This document shows positions 55,034 through 64,000 of a stretch of DNA of 64,000 bases, one piece after another. The notes under the pieces are model-generated. The model was not told where the DNA came from, did not search any database, and worked only from the letters and a program-made list of their open reading frames with translations. Where the stretch lies: assembly GCF_017868775.1 (NCBI RefSeq), contig NZ_CP053381.1:1984001-2048000 (forward strand), given 5' to 3'. This stretch comes from Billgrantia sulfidoxydans. Lineage in GTDB: Bacteria; Pseudomonadota; Gammaproteobacteria; Pseudomonadales; Halomonadaceae. Position numbers and translations under genes: made by a program. The stretch's first letter is position 1; the number at the start of each line of letters is the position of its first letter.

Positions 55034-55681
55034 TTACCCCAAGGCTTGGCCGTTGCCGCCGCGAATGACCCCCACCCCAATCCCCTCGATCTCGAGTTCT
55101 TGGTGGCGCAGATCCACCTCTATCGGAGCGAAGTCGGCGTTCTCGGCCTCCAGCACAACGCGATGACCCTGGCGATGAAAGCGCTTGACCGTGACCTCGT
55201 CTTCCAGGCGCGCGACCACGATCTGGCCGTCGCGCACGCGATCGGTGCGATGCACGGCCAGCAGGTCGCCCTCGAGGATGCCGACGTCCTTCATCGAGAG
55301 CCCGCGAACCTTGAGCAGGTAGTCGGCGCGAGGCGTGAAGAAATCCGGGGGCAGGGGGCAATAGCGGTCGATGTGCTCGGCGGCGAGGACGGGGCTGCCG
55401 GCAGCCACTTCGCCGATGATCGGCAGCCCCTCGCCGCTCGGCTCACTGACGATGCTGTCGGCTTCCTGAGCCGGCAGGCGTATGCCGCGTGAGGTGCCGC
55501 GTATCACCCTGATCACGCCCTTGCGTTCCAGTGCGCGCAGGTGCTCCTCGGCGGCATTGGGCGAGCGGAAGCCCAGCGCTCGGGCGATCTCGGCCCGCGT
55601 GGGGGGGTAGCCGAATTCGTTCATGGTCTTGACGATGAAGTCATAGACGTTTTGCTGACGCGAAGTGAGCGGGCGTGTCAT
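55034..55681 (-). CDS. lexA: LexA repressor
   Basis: A 215-residue SOS repressor. The N-terminal winged HTH ([22 protein letters not shown], key residues 26-47) is followed by the self-cleavage domain: scissile Ala94-Gly95, catalytic Ser129 in GLSMKDVGI and Lys166 in DEVTVKRF. All are intact. A GGAG site precedes ATG 55681. Candidate SOS boxes lie 29-61 bases upstream. It is divergent from psrA, as in Pseudomonas. Confidence 0.97.
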   Translation of the reverse strand: MTRPLTSRQQNVYDFIVKTMNEFGYPPTRAEIARALGFRSPNAAEEHLRALERKGVIRVIRGTSRGIRLPAQEADSIVSEPSGEGLPIIGEVAAGSPVLAAEHIDRYCPLPPDFFTPRADYLLKVRGLSMKDVGILEGDLLAVHRTDRVRDGQIVVARLEDEVTVKRFHRQGHRVVLEAENADFAPIEVDLRHQELEIEGIGVGVIRGGNGQALG

Positions 55682-55709
55682 GGCGAACTCCAGAGGCGTG
55701 AAGGCCGTA

Positions 55710-55742
55710 TTGGTCAAGTATACAGCATGGAAGCCCATACAG
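55710..55742 (-). promoter_or_regulatory. Candidate SOS boxes upstream of lexA
   Basis: Two overlapping-phase 16-mers end in a perfect TACAG half: TTGGTCAAGTATACAG (55710-55725) and ATGGAAGCCCATACAG (55727-55742). Each departs from CTG-N10-CAG by one base in the left half. Their position 29-61 bases upstream of lexA fits autoregulation, often achieved by two boxes. Confidence 0.6.
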
Positions 55743-55850
55743 TAAAAGGCAGCGTGCGGGATCGCGCGGCGTTCGTAAATCGTTTAAAACGCTTCTGGCT
55801 GTCGTGACATTGAGCCGTGCATCGTAATGGCGTAGACTTTTGTAATGTTT

Positions 55851-55864
55851 AAAACAGTCGTTTC
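55851..55864 (+). promoter_or_regulatory. Candidate PsrA operator upstream of psrA
   Basis: AAAAC-AGTC-GTTTC fits the PsrA box (G/C)AAAC-N2-4-GTTT(G/C) except for the first base. GTTTAAAAC also occurs at 55782-55790 and 55847-55855. The site is 16 bases before the psrA ATG, in keeping with autorepression. Confidence 0.55.
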
Positions 55865-55879
55865 CAGTGGGAACTGATC

Positions 55880-56545
55880 ATGGCCCAGACCGATACCGTC
55901 ACGCGCATCCTCGACACCGCCGAGGTGCTGTTCGCCGAGCGCGGCTTCGCCGAGACCTCGCTGCGCACCATCACCAGCAAGGCTCGCGTCAACCTCGCCG
56001 CGGTCAACTATCATTTCGGCTCGAAGAAAGCGCTGATCCAGGCGGTCTTCTCACGCTACCTCGACCCCTTCACGGTGCGCTTCCACCATGCCCTCGACGA
56101 GCTCGAGGCTCAGCATGCCGGCAATGTCATCCCGCTGGAGGTGCTTCTGGAAACCATGGCTCGCACCGTGCTTGAGGTGCCGGCCGAGAAGCACAGCCTC
56201 AAGGTGTTCATGAAGCTGCTGGGGCTTGCCTACAGCCAGGCCCAGGGACATTTGCGTCGTCACATCCAGGAAGAGTACGGCAGCGTCTTCACCCGCTTCA
56301 CCGACCTGGTGCGCCGCGCCACCCCGGAGCTTCCCGATGCCGAGCGTTTCTGGCGCCTTCACTTCGTCCTGGGAACGGTGATCTTTACCCTCTCGGGTCT
56401 CGACGCGCTGCGCGACATCGCCGAGAAGGACTACCACGAGCATGTTTCGGTGCGCGACTTGATTCGTCGCCTGCGCCCTGTGGTGGTCGCCGCAATGAAC
56501 GCCCCTCTGCCGCCGCCTGCCGCGCAGCCGGCCAGGGCGAGCTGA
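55880..56545 (+). CDS. psrA: TetR-family regulator PsrA
   Basis: A 221-residue TetR regulator closely resembling Pseudomonas PsrA: TVTRILDTAEVLFAERGFAE, then SKARVNLAAVNYHFGSKKAL in the HTH (residues 6-60), and FMKLLGLAYSQAQGHLRRHI near residues 108-128. In Pseudomonas PsrA responds to long-chain fatty acids and controls beta-oxidation genes and rpoS. The lexA-psrA divergence with nagZ nearby is also found there. It is followed one base later by the L,D-transpeptidase-type gene. Confidence 0.88.
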   Translation: MAQTDTVTRILDTAEVLFAERGFAETSLRTITSKARVNLAAVNYHFGSKKALIQAVFSRYLDPFTVRFHHALDELEAQHAGNVIPLEVLLETMARTVLEVPAEKHSLKVFMKLLGLAYSQAQGHLRRHIQEEYGSVFTRFTDLVRRATPELPDAERFWRLHFVLGTVIFTLSGLDALRDIAEKDYHEHVSVRDLIRRLRPVVVAAMNAPLPPPAAQPARAS

Positions 56546-56546
56546 C

Positions 56547-57065
56547 ATGCATACTCCGCGGCTGGAGGCGTTGCCGCCCCGGGACGGGTGCTGGTTCGAA
56601 GTCGACATCGGGCGCCAGTGCCTGGTCCAGTGGCAGGGCGACAGACGCCTGCTGGAGTGGCCCGTATCGACGGCGTTGGCGGGAACGGGCCAACGCGAAG
56701 GCAGCGGCTGCACGCCGCTCGGTTGGCATTACGTCAGGGCCGCCATCGGCCATGGGCAGCCGCCGGGTACCGTTTTTCGTGGCCGGCGTTCCACCGGCGA
56801 GGTCTATAGCGCGACGCTGGCCGCCGCCCACCCCGGGCGCGACTGGATCCTGACCCGCATCCTGTGGCTGTGCGGACTCGAGCGGGGTATCAATCGCGGC
56901 GGCGACGTCGATTCCCAGAGGCGCTATATCTATCTACACGGTACGCCGCCGGATCAGCCGATGGGGGTGCCCCGTTCGCATGGCTGCATCCGCATGCGTG
57001 ACCAGGCGCTGCTGGAAGTCTTCGCGCTGGCACTGCCGGGCACTCCCGTCTGGCTGCACGAGTGA
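56547..57065 (+). CDS. L,D-transpeptidase (YkuD domain) family protein
   Basis: A 172-residue YkuD-domain protein with the catalytic pattern His131 (YLHGTPPD) and SHGCIRM with His145 and Cys147. Such enzymes cross-link peptidoglycan or attach lipoproteins. No signal peptide or membrane anchor is visible, which is unusual for a periplasmic activity; some short YkuD proteins are cytoplasmic or of unknown role. It directly follows psrA and precedes nagZ, another cell-wall gene. Confidence 0.85.
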   Translation: MHTPRLEALPPRDGCWFEVDIGRQCLVQWQGDRRLLEWPVSTALAGTGQREGSGCTPLGWHYVRAAIGHGQPPGTVFRGRRSTGEVYSATLAAAHPGRDWILTRILWLCGLERGINRGGDVDSQRRYIYLHGTPPDQPMGVPRSHGCIRMRDQALLEVFALALPGTPVWLHE

Positions 57066-57174
57066 GCTAGGAAGGAAGCGCCGTTTCCGGTACGGTTCTT
57101 ACCGCACCGATGGCTGTTGCCGTAGACGGCTTTGGTCTAGAATCAGCTCCCTTTCATGCCCAAGGACTCCGATC

Positions 57175-58188
57175 ATGACCCAGACCCTCGGCCCGGTGAT
57201 GCTCGATCTGGAAGGCACCGCATTACGCAAGGAAGAGCGTGCGCTGCTCAAGCGCCCCGAAGTGGGGGGCGTCATCCTGTTTTCTCGCAACGTCGAGAAT
57301 GCGCGGCAGGTGCGGGAGCTTTGCGATGCCATACGGCGCGTACGCCCGGAGCTGTTGCTCGCCATCGACCAGGAGGGCGGTCGCGTGCAGCGGCTGCGTG
57401 AAGGGGTGACGCGCCTGCCGGCCATGGGGCGGATCGGCCGGGATTATGCCGTGGCCCCGGAGGTGACCCTGAGGCTGTGTCTCGATGCCGGCTGGCTGCT
57501 GGGCATGGAGATGGCGGCCTGCGGCCTTGATCTCAGCTTCGCCCCGGTGCTCGATGTCGATGTTGGCCTTTCCAGCGTGATCGGCGATCGCAGCTTCTCC
57601 TCCGACCCCCAGGCCGTGGCGGCCATGGCCGGCGCCTTCGTCAGCGGCTTGCACGAAGCCGGCATGGCGGCGGTGGGCAAGCATTTCCCCGGCCACGGCG
57701 GGGTGGCGGCGGATTCCCACCTGGAGCTGCCGGTCGACGAGCGCCCGCTCGAGGCGCTGCGCCGGCACGACCTGGTGCCGTTCGCCGAACTCGCCGGCCG
57801 GCTCGACGGCGTGATGCCGGCTCACGTGATCTATTCCGCCTTCGATTCGCGCCCGGCGGGCTTCTCGACAAGCTGGCTGGGCCTGCTGCGCGAGTCGCTG
57901 GGCTTCAAGGGGGCTATCTTCTCCGACGACCTCGGCATGGCCGGTGCCGGCTTTGCCGGGGCGCCGGGCGAGCGGGCCATGGCCGCGCTGAGTGCCGGTT
58001 GCGACATGGTGCTGGTGTGCAATGACCGTGCGGCGGCACTCGAGGTGCTGGACGCCTGCCAGGGGCGAACCACGCGGCTGACGGCGCGCCTGCGTTACGG
58101 CCGGGCGCGTCCCGACATCGAGGCGCTCGAGGCCCTGGGGCGCTGGCGCCGGGTGCATGCGCGCCTGGAAGCCATGGCCACGCTCTGA
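57175..58188 (+). CDS. nagZ: Beta-N-acetylhexosaminidase
   Basis: A 337-residue glycoside hydrolase family 3 enzyme of the cytoplasmic NagZ type, which removes GlcNAc from anhydromuropeptides in wall recycling. LAIDQEGGRVQRL is near residues 61-73 and the catalytic-loop KHFPGHGGVAADSH near 168-181; FSDDLGMAGA carries the nucleophile Asp. No signal peptide, as expected. The AAGGA site supports ATG 57175. It influences AmpC induction in related bacteria. Confidence 0.96.
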   Translation: MTQTLGPVMLDLEGTALRKEERALLKRPEVGGVILFSRNVENARQVRELCDAIRRVRPELLLAIDQEGGRVQRLREGVTRLPAMGRIGRDYAVAPEVTLRLCLDAGWLLGMEMAACGLDLSFAPVLDVDVGLSSVIGDRSFSSDPQAVAAMAGAFVSGLHEAGMAAVGKHFPGHGGVAADSHLELPVDERPLEALRRHDLVPFAELAGRLDGVMPAHVIYSAFDSRPAGFSTSWLGLLRESLGFKGAIFSDDLGMAGAGFAGAPGERAMAALSAGCDMVLVCNDRAAALEVLDACQGRTTRLTARLRYGRARPDIEALEALGRWRRVHARLEAMATL

Positions 58189-58239
58189 TCCGTCTTGTCG
58201 TTTTCCCTATTCGTTTACCTGCTTTGACACGAGTCCTTC

Positions 58240-58818
58240 ATGCCCAAACTCGAAGCCGATTTTCACGACTCCCTGGCTACCATGCGCGACGTCATGGAGA
58301 ATGCCGACTGCCTGATCAGCCACGCAGAGGTCGAACGCGCCCTGGATCGCATGGCCGAGCAGATCACCGCCGACCTGGGCGACAAGCTGCCGGTGTTCTA
58401 CTGCGTGATGAACGGCGGCCTGATCACCACGGGACACCTGCTGACCCGGCTGGGATTCCCGCTGGAAGTCGATTACCTCCACGCCACCCGCTATCGCGGC
58501 GGCCTGCGTGGCGGAGAGCTGTTCTGGCGTGTGTCGCCCGAGATCCCCATGGCCGATCGTCATGTGGTCATCGTCGACGACATCCTCGACGAAGGCGCGA
58601 CGCTTGCCGCCATTCTCGACTACTGCCGCGAAGCCGGTGCGGCGAGCATTTCCACCGCCGTGCTGGTGGACAAGCGCCATGATCGCAAGGCGGTGCCGGG
58701 CCTCAAGGCCGACTACTGCAGCCTCGAAGTGGTCGACCGCTACGTGTTCGGCTTCGGCATGGACTACAAGGGGTATTGGCGCAATGCGCCGGGGATATTC
58801 GCGCCTAAAGGGCTCTAG
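58240..58818 (+). CDS. Hypoxanthine-guanine phosphoribosyltransferase
   Basis: A 192-residue type I phosphoribosyltransferase with the PRPP loop [14 protein letters not shown] (about residues 108-121) and [19 protein letters not shown] near the C-terminus, the pattern of the hypoxanthine-guanine enzymes that follow nagZ in many gammaproteobacteria. It makes IMP or GMP from the free base. A long terminator hairpin follows. Confidence 0.9.
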   Translation: MPKLEADFHDSLATMRDVMENADCLISHAEVERALDRMAEQITADLGDKLPVFYCVMNGGLITTGHLLTRLGFPLEVDYLHATRYRGGLRGGELFWRVSPEIPMADRHVVIVDDILDEGATLAAILDYCREAGAASISTAVLVDKRHDRKAVPGLKADYCSLEVVDRYVFGFGMDYKGYWRNAPGIFAPKGL

Positions 58819-58904
58819 CTCGCGAATACCTCATCCGCGATAGTTTTCGGAATGCCAACGCAAGCCATGGATGCAGATTGCTGAAAGTTTGGTGGAAAAA
58901 GTAT

Positions 58905-58952
58905 AAGACGCCTTGTTTCATGACTTTATGGAATGCATAGGCGTCTTTTTTT
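58905..58952 (+). terminator. Terminator after the hypoxanthine phosphoribosyltransferase gene
   Basis: AAGACGCC (58905-58912) pairs with GGCGTCTT (58940-58947), enclosing a smaller stem (TTTCAT/ATGGAA), and is followed by a run of T residues to 58952. This is a classical intrinsic terminator. The stretch 58819-59022 contains nothing else I recognise. Confidence 0.88.
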
Positions 58953-59022
58953 CGTTTGAGCATGCCCTCGGCCATCTGCTCTCATTGCGCTTCTGACCTC
59001 TCATGCTTGCGGGACATTGTTC

Positions 59023-60294
59023 ATGGATTTACCTCACGTCAGCCAGGGCCTGGGCATCGTGCACCCCATCTGTATCGAGCGGGGGCGTAATGCCGAGGTG
59101 TGGGACGAGCGTGGCGCGCACTATATCGACTTCATTGGCGGTATCGGCGTCCTCAACCTGGGACATTCGCATCCCGCGATCGTCGAGGCCGTGAAGTCGC
59201 AGGCCGATACGCTGATACATTCGGCGTTCAACGCCGTACCACACCGCGGCTACCTGGAAGTCGTCGAGGCGTTGGATGCCTTCGTGCCCGTCTCCTATCC
59301 GCTCTCCTGCATGCTCACCAACAGCGGTGCCGAAGCCACCGAGAACGCCTTGAAGGTGGCGCGTGCGGCGACCGGGCGCCAGGCGGTCATCGCCTTCGAC
59401 GACGGCTTCCATGGGCGCACGCTGGCGGCGTTGAATCTCAATGGCAAGGTGAAGCCCTACAAGAACCGCCTGGGCGCCTTGCCGGGCCCGGTCTACCACG
59501 TGCCTTTCCCCAGCGGCGACAGCGATGTCGATGCCGACCAGGCCATGGCCGCCCTGGAGCGCCTCTTCGAGGTCGAAACACCTGCCGATGAAGTGGCGTG
59601 CATCATCGTCGAACCGGTCCAGGGCGAGGGTGGTTTCCGCGTGCTATGTGGCGACTTCGCCAAGCGGCTGCGTGCCCTGTGCGACAGCCACGGCATCGTG
59701 CTGATCTTCGACGAAATCCAGTCGGGGTTCGGGCGTACCGGGACCCGCTTCGCCTTCTCACGGCTGGGCGTCGAGCCCGATCTGCTGCTGATGGGCAAGA
59801 GCATGGCGGCGGGGCTGCCATTGGCGGCGGTGGCGGGTAGGGCGGAGTTCATGGACGCCGTGCCCAAGGGCGGGCTGGGCGGTACCTACTCGGGCAACGC
59901 CCTGGCCTGCGCTGCGGCGCGTACGGTGATGGCCCTGATGAGCGAAGAGGCCCTGGCGAGCTGGGGAACGCGCCAGGAGGCGCTGATCGTCGAGATCCTT
60001 CGACGCTGGCAGGCCAGTGGGCGCTTCCCGATGCTGGGCAAGCTCACCGGCGTGGGCACCATGCGCGGGATCGTCTTCGAGGACACCGACCGGGCCAGCG
60101 GTGCCGAGCACCTGGCTGCGCTGCTGGCGGCGGCGCGCGAGGCCGGCGTGTTGCTGATGCCCAGCGGCCGACGGCGCAACGTGCTGCGTTTGCTGGCGCC
60201 GCTGACCGCCGAGCCCGACACCCTGCAAGAAGGACTCTGGCGGCTCGAGCGCGCCCTGGAATCGCTCGTTCAACCCAATACCGAGGAGGCCTGA
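59023..60294 (+). CDS. Class III aminotransferase, probable 2-aminoadipate transaminase
   Basis: A 423-residue PLP-dependent class III aminotransferase of the 4-aminobutyrate/ornithine type. NSGAEATENALKVARAATGR is at residues 97-116, IFDEIQSGFGRTG near 229-241 contains the PLP-binding Asp, and LLMGKSMAAGLP carries the Schiff-base Lys. Database-style labels would say GABA transaminase, but hglS lies one base downstream, which points to 2-aminoadipate as substrate (an AmaC-like role in lysine catabolism). ATG 59023 is preferred over TTG 59017. Confidence 0.8.
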   Translation: MDLPHVSQGLGIVHPICIERGRNAEVWDERGAHYIDFIGGIGVLNLGHSHPAIVEAVKSQADTLIHSAFNAVPHRGYLEVVEALDAFVPVSYPLSCMLTNSGAEATENALKVARAATGRQAVIAFDDGFHGRTLAALNLNGKVKPYKNRLGALPGPVYHVPFPSGDSDVDADQAMAALERLFEVETPADEVACIIVEPVQGEGGFRVLCGDFAKRLRALCDSHGIVLIFDEIQSGFGRTGTRFAFSRLGVEPDLLLMGKSMAAGLPLAAVAGRAEFMDAVPKGGLGGTYSGNALACAAARTVMALMSEEALASWGTRQEALIVEILRRWQASGRFPMLGKLTGVGTMRGIVFEDTDRASGAEHLAALLAAAREAGVLLMPSGRRRNVLRLLAPLTAEPDTLQEGLWRLERALESLVQPNTEEA

Positions 60295-60295
60295 A

Positions 60296-61720
60296 TTGCC
60301 TGCCCCCTACCTTTCTTCCGATGAGATCCGCGACCGCTTTTCCCGGGCCATGTCGGTGATGTACCAGGCGGAAGTGCCGCAGTACGGGGCGCTGCTCGAT
60401 CTGGTCGAGCGCGTCAACCGGCAAGTCCTGGAGGCCGATCCCGCCCTGGCCGAGCGTCTTGCCGCCCATGGCGAACTGGAACGCCTCGGTGCCGAGCGTC
60501 ATGGTGCCATTCGCGTGGGCACGGCCCAGGAGCTGGCCATGCTGCGTCGCCTGTTCGCCGTCATGGGCATGCATCCGGTGGGCTACTACGACCTCTCCGA
60601 AGCCGGCGTGCCGGTACACTCCACGGCCTTCCGCCCGGTGGATGACGCGGCGCTGGCGCGTAACCCCTTCCGCATCTTCACGTCGCTGCTACGCCTCGAG
60701 CTGATCGAGAGCCCGGCACTGCGGGAGCGGGCCGCGGCCATCCTTGCCGGCCGCGATATCTTCACCCCGGGCTGTCGCCAACTGATCGGACTCCATGAAG
60801 CGCAGGGCGGGCTCGATGAAGAGCAGGCCGAGCGCTTCATCGGCGAGGCCCTGGAGACGTTCCGCTGGCATCGCGACGCCACGGTAGACCTGGACACTTA
60901 CCAGGCGCTGCATGCCGAGCACCGGCTGATCGCCGACGTGGTCTGCTTCCGCGGCCCGCACATCAATCACCTCACGCCGCGCACGTTGGACATCGACGAA
61001 GTGCAGCGGCGCATGCCCGACGCCGGCATGCAGCCCAAGGCGGTGATCGAGGGGCCGCCCCGCCGCGCCTGTCCCATCCTGCTGCGCCAGACCAGCTTCA
61101 AGGCGCTGGAGGAGGGAATCCGTTTTGCCGGTGAGCGGCAGGGGACCCATACCGCCCGCTTCGGTGAAATCGAGCAGCGCGGCATGGCGCTGACCGCCAG
61201 GGGACGTGAGCGCTACGACAGCCTGCTTGGCGAAGCGCGGCGCCGCTCCGCCGGGCTCGACAACGAGGCGCATCAGCGTGTGCTCGAAGACGTCTTCGCC
61301 GACTTCCCCGATGACGAGACCGTTCTGCGACGCGAGGGGCTGGCCTTCTTCCACTATCGCCTCACCGACGCCGGCACGGCGGCGGTCCGTGTGGAGAGTG
61401 ACGCCGGCACGGCGGCGGTCCGTGGGGAGAGTGACGCCGGCACGGCGGCAGGCCGAGTGGAGGGCGCTGGCCTGGAGGCGCTGATCGCCCAGGGCCTGGT
61501 GGAGGCGTTGCCACTCACCTACGAAGACTTTCTGCCGGTCAGTGCGGCAGGGATCTTCCAATCGAACCTGGGGGGCGGGCAGAACGGGGCCTATGCCGGC
61601 AACGCCAATCGCGAGGCCTTCGAGCAGGCCTTGGGGGCGCCGGTCAGCGATGAGCTGGCACTCTATGCCGAGCGTGAGCGGGCCTCCCGCAAGGCGGTGC
61701 TTCAAGCCCTGGGGCGCTGA
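60296..61720 (+). CDS. hglS: 2-oxoadipate dioxygenase/decarboxylase (HglS, DUF1338/YdcJ)
   Basis: A 474-residue protein of the DUF1338/YdcJ family, now known as HglS, a non-haem iron enzyme that turns 2-oxoadipate into D-2-hydroxyglutarate. FRGPHINHLTPRTLDIDEVQ near residues 219-238 contains the likely metal-binding His, and a C-terminal QSNLGGGQNGAYAGNANREAFEQ block is typical (partly quoted). The start is TTG at 60296 behind GAGGAGG, one base after the upstream stop. A 33-bp triplicate adds an 11-residue repeat near residues 358-390 that I do not expect in most homologues. Confidence 0.88.
   Translation: MPAPYLSSDEIRDRFSRAMSVMYQAEVPQYGALLDLVERVNRQVLEADPALAERLAAHGELERLGAERHGAIRVGTAQELAMLRRLFAVMGMHPVGYYDLSEAGVPVHSTAFRPVDDAALARNPFRIFTSLLRLELIESPALRERAAAILAGRDIFTPGCRQLIGLHEAQGGLDEEQAERFIGEALETFRWHRDATVDLDTYQALHAEHRLIADVVCFRGPHINHLTPRTLDIDEVQRRMPDAGMQPKAVIEGPPRRACPILLRQTSFKALEEGIRFAGERQGTHTARFGEIEQRGMALTARGRERYDSLLGEARRRSAGLDNEAHQRVLEDVFADFPDDETVLRREGLAFFHYRLTDAGTAAVRVESDAGTAAVRGESDAGTAAGRVEGAGLEALIAQGLVEALPLTYEDFLPVSAAGIFQSNLGGGQNGAYAGNANREAFEQALGAPVSDELALYAERERASRKAVLQALGR
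61367..61465 (+). repeat. Three 33-bp tandem repeats inside hglS
   Basis: Units at 61367-61399, 61400-61432 and 61433-61465 encode DAGTAAVRVES, DAGTAAVRGES and DAGTAAGRVEG. The first two differ at one base, so the duplication is recent. The frame is kept, and the repeat sits between YRLTDAG-like family sequence and LEALIAQGLVEALP. Confidence 0.95.
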
Positions 61721-61770
61721 GCAGCGCCTGTCACCCGAACGCTCAAGCCGTGAGAATGGCGCAAATGAAA

Positions 61771-61799
61771 AAGCCGAACCAGGAGACCTGGTTCGGCTT
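61771..61799. terminator. Bidirectional terminator between hglS and mmsA
   Basis: A 13-bp perfect stem (61771-61783 with 61787-61799) with an AGA loop lies between convergent genes; the A-rich left flank gives a T tract on the minus strand (TTTTTCATTT), serving mmsA best. Confidence 0.88.
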
Positions 61800-61817
61800 C
61801 ATGCCATCGCCTGGCGT

Positions 61818-63308
<1,491 letters not shown>

Positions 63309-63344
63309 TGCATTGCCTCTAGATAAAACGAGTGTCTGTTGTCT

Positions 63345-64000
63345 TCAGTCGAGTTCGCCGAGGGTCTCACCCAGCACGTTCACGAGACGGTCGATCTCGT
63401 CGTGCTCGACGATGAAGGGCAGGCCGAGCTGAATGGTGTCGCCGCCGTAGCGCACATAGAAGCCCTTGTCCCAGCACTTCATGGCGATCTCGAAGGGGCG
63501 CCGGGCCGGCTCGCCGGGGTAGGGCTCGATCTGCAGGGCCCCGGCGAGCCCGTAGTTGCGAATGTCGCTGATATAGCGGGTGCCCTTGAGCCCATGCAGG
63601 GCTTCCTCGAAGACCGGGCTCATCTCGCGTACGCGCTCGATCAGGCGATCGTTCTCGAGCACGTCGAGTGCCGCCAGTGCGGCGGCACAGGCCACCGGAT
63701 GCCCCGAGTAGGTGTAGCCGTGGGGCAGTTCGAGCAGGTAGTCGGGGCCGCCCTGCTCCATGAAGGTGTGATAGATCTCTCCCTGCACGATGACTGCGCC
63801 CATGGGCACCGCGCCATTAGTCAGCTGCTTGGCCACGTTGAGGATATCCGGCACCACGCCGAACTCCTCGGCGCCGGTCATGGCGCCCATGCGGCCGAAG
63901 CCGGTGATGACCTCGTCGAAGATCAGCAGGATGTCGTGCGCATCGCAGATTTCTCGCAGCCGCTGCAGGTAGCCCTTGGGCGGCGGAATCACCCCGGCCG
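63345..64000 (-). CDS. Omega-amino acid (beta-alanine type) aminotransferase, C-terminal part
   Basis: The frame is open to the right edge of the window, so the N-terminal half is missing; about 218 residues remain. ILLIFDEVITGFGRMGAMTG contains the PLP-binding Asp and DILNVAKQLTNGAVPMGAV the Schiff-base Lys, in the form typical of beta-alanine--pyruvate (omega-amino acid) transaminases. The C-terminal half shows no breaks. With mmsA just downstream it probably forms a unit for beta-alanine or similar omega-amino acids. A GTG at 63992 is not considered the start because family similarity continues to the edge. Confidence 0.88.
   Translation of the reverse strand, partial: AGVIPPPKGYLQRLREICDAHDILLIFDEVITGFGRMGAMTGAEEFGVVPDILNVAKQLTNGAVPMGAVIVQGEIYHTFMEQGGPDYLLELPHGYTYSGHPVACAAALAALDVLENDRLIERVREMSPVFEEALHGLKGTRYISDIRNYGLAGALQIEPYPGEPARRPFEIAMKCWDKGFYVRYGGDTIQLGLPFIVEHDEIDRLVNVLGETLGELD

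Overview
The window reads as chromosomal DNA of a high-GC gammaproteobacterium of the Halomonadaceae (Halomonas-like). The call rests on protein character (PsrA-LexA-NagZ neighbourhood, phasin, HglS, NtrC/sigma-54 controlled urea genes), high GC, and gamma-type gene neighbourhoods; it is an inference, since no rRNA gene is present. I see no prophage, insertion sequence or CRISPR array. Most of the window is core metabolism in compact, often ATGA-overlapping operons; the unusual material is mainly in the spacers.

Layout. 1-2573: end of a tripartite tricarboxylate transporter operon (tctCBA). 2638-15335: a nitrogen-scavenging block, the urea ABC transporter urtABCDE followed by the urease operon ureDABCEFG and the nickel permease ureJ. 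Each of the two transcription units starts with a sigma-54 -24/-12 promoter preceded by a pair of NtrC-type sites, so uptake and hydrolysis of urea look co-induced by nitrogen limitation. 15499-19884: small membrane proteins, a YihY protein, a lipoprotein, a coiled-coil protein and mrp. 20140-24711: dcd, purMN, perM, hda. 24718-28391: lipoprotein, phasin, a PAS-GGDEF cyclase, an FNR-like regulator and an unrecognised helical protein. 28667-35252: fumC, a membrane-anchored EEP-family protein and the glycerol regulon glpD/glpR/glpK with GlpR operators. 35372-35542: two tandem tRNA-Val(GAC). 35590-39376: msrC, a thiamine-binding-type protein and metNIQ, whose leader carries a SAM-II riboswitch followed by an intrinsic terminator. 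39568-45592: ribE and a nucleobase salvage group (AzgA-type permease, apt, gpt, ung, upp, uraA). 45637-49905: XRE-cupin regulator and molybdenum cofactor genes mobA-mobB-moaCD(fused)-moaE-moaA. 50059-53843: H-NS-like protein, RNase J-type nuclease, purU, CbiM-like membrane protein. 53848-58818: dinB, lexA, psrA, an L,D-transpeptidase, nagZ, hpt. 59023-64000: a class III aminotransferase with hglS (a probable 2-aminoadipate to D-2-hydroxyglutarate step of lysine catabolism), then mmsA and an omega-amino-acid aminotransferase (beta-alanine type) cut by the window edge.

Two families of palindromic intergenic repeat occur. Family R1 (about 109 bp, three copies) always lies in the same direction as the flanking genes and just upstream of a start codon, and its two stems are supported by compensatory base changes between copies. 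Family R2 (paired hairpins with CATGGATG and GGGA loops, three copies) sits in two of the urease spacers and downstream of dcd. The best candidates for something new are R1 and the SAM-II leader with its inserted hairpin and apparent transcription-termination switch.
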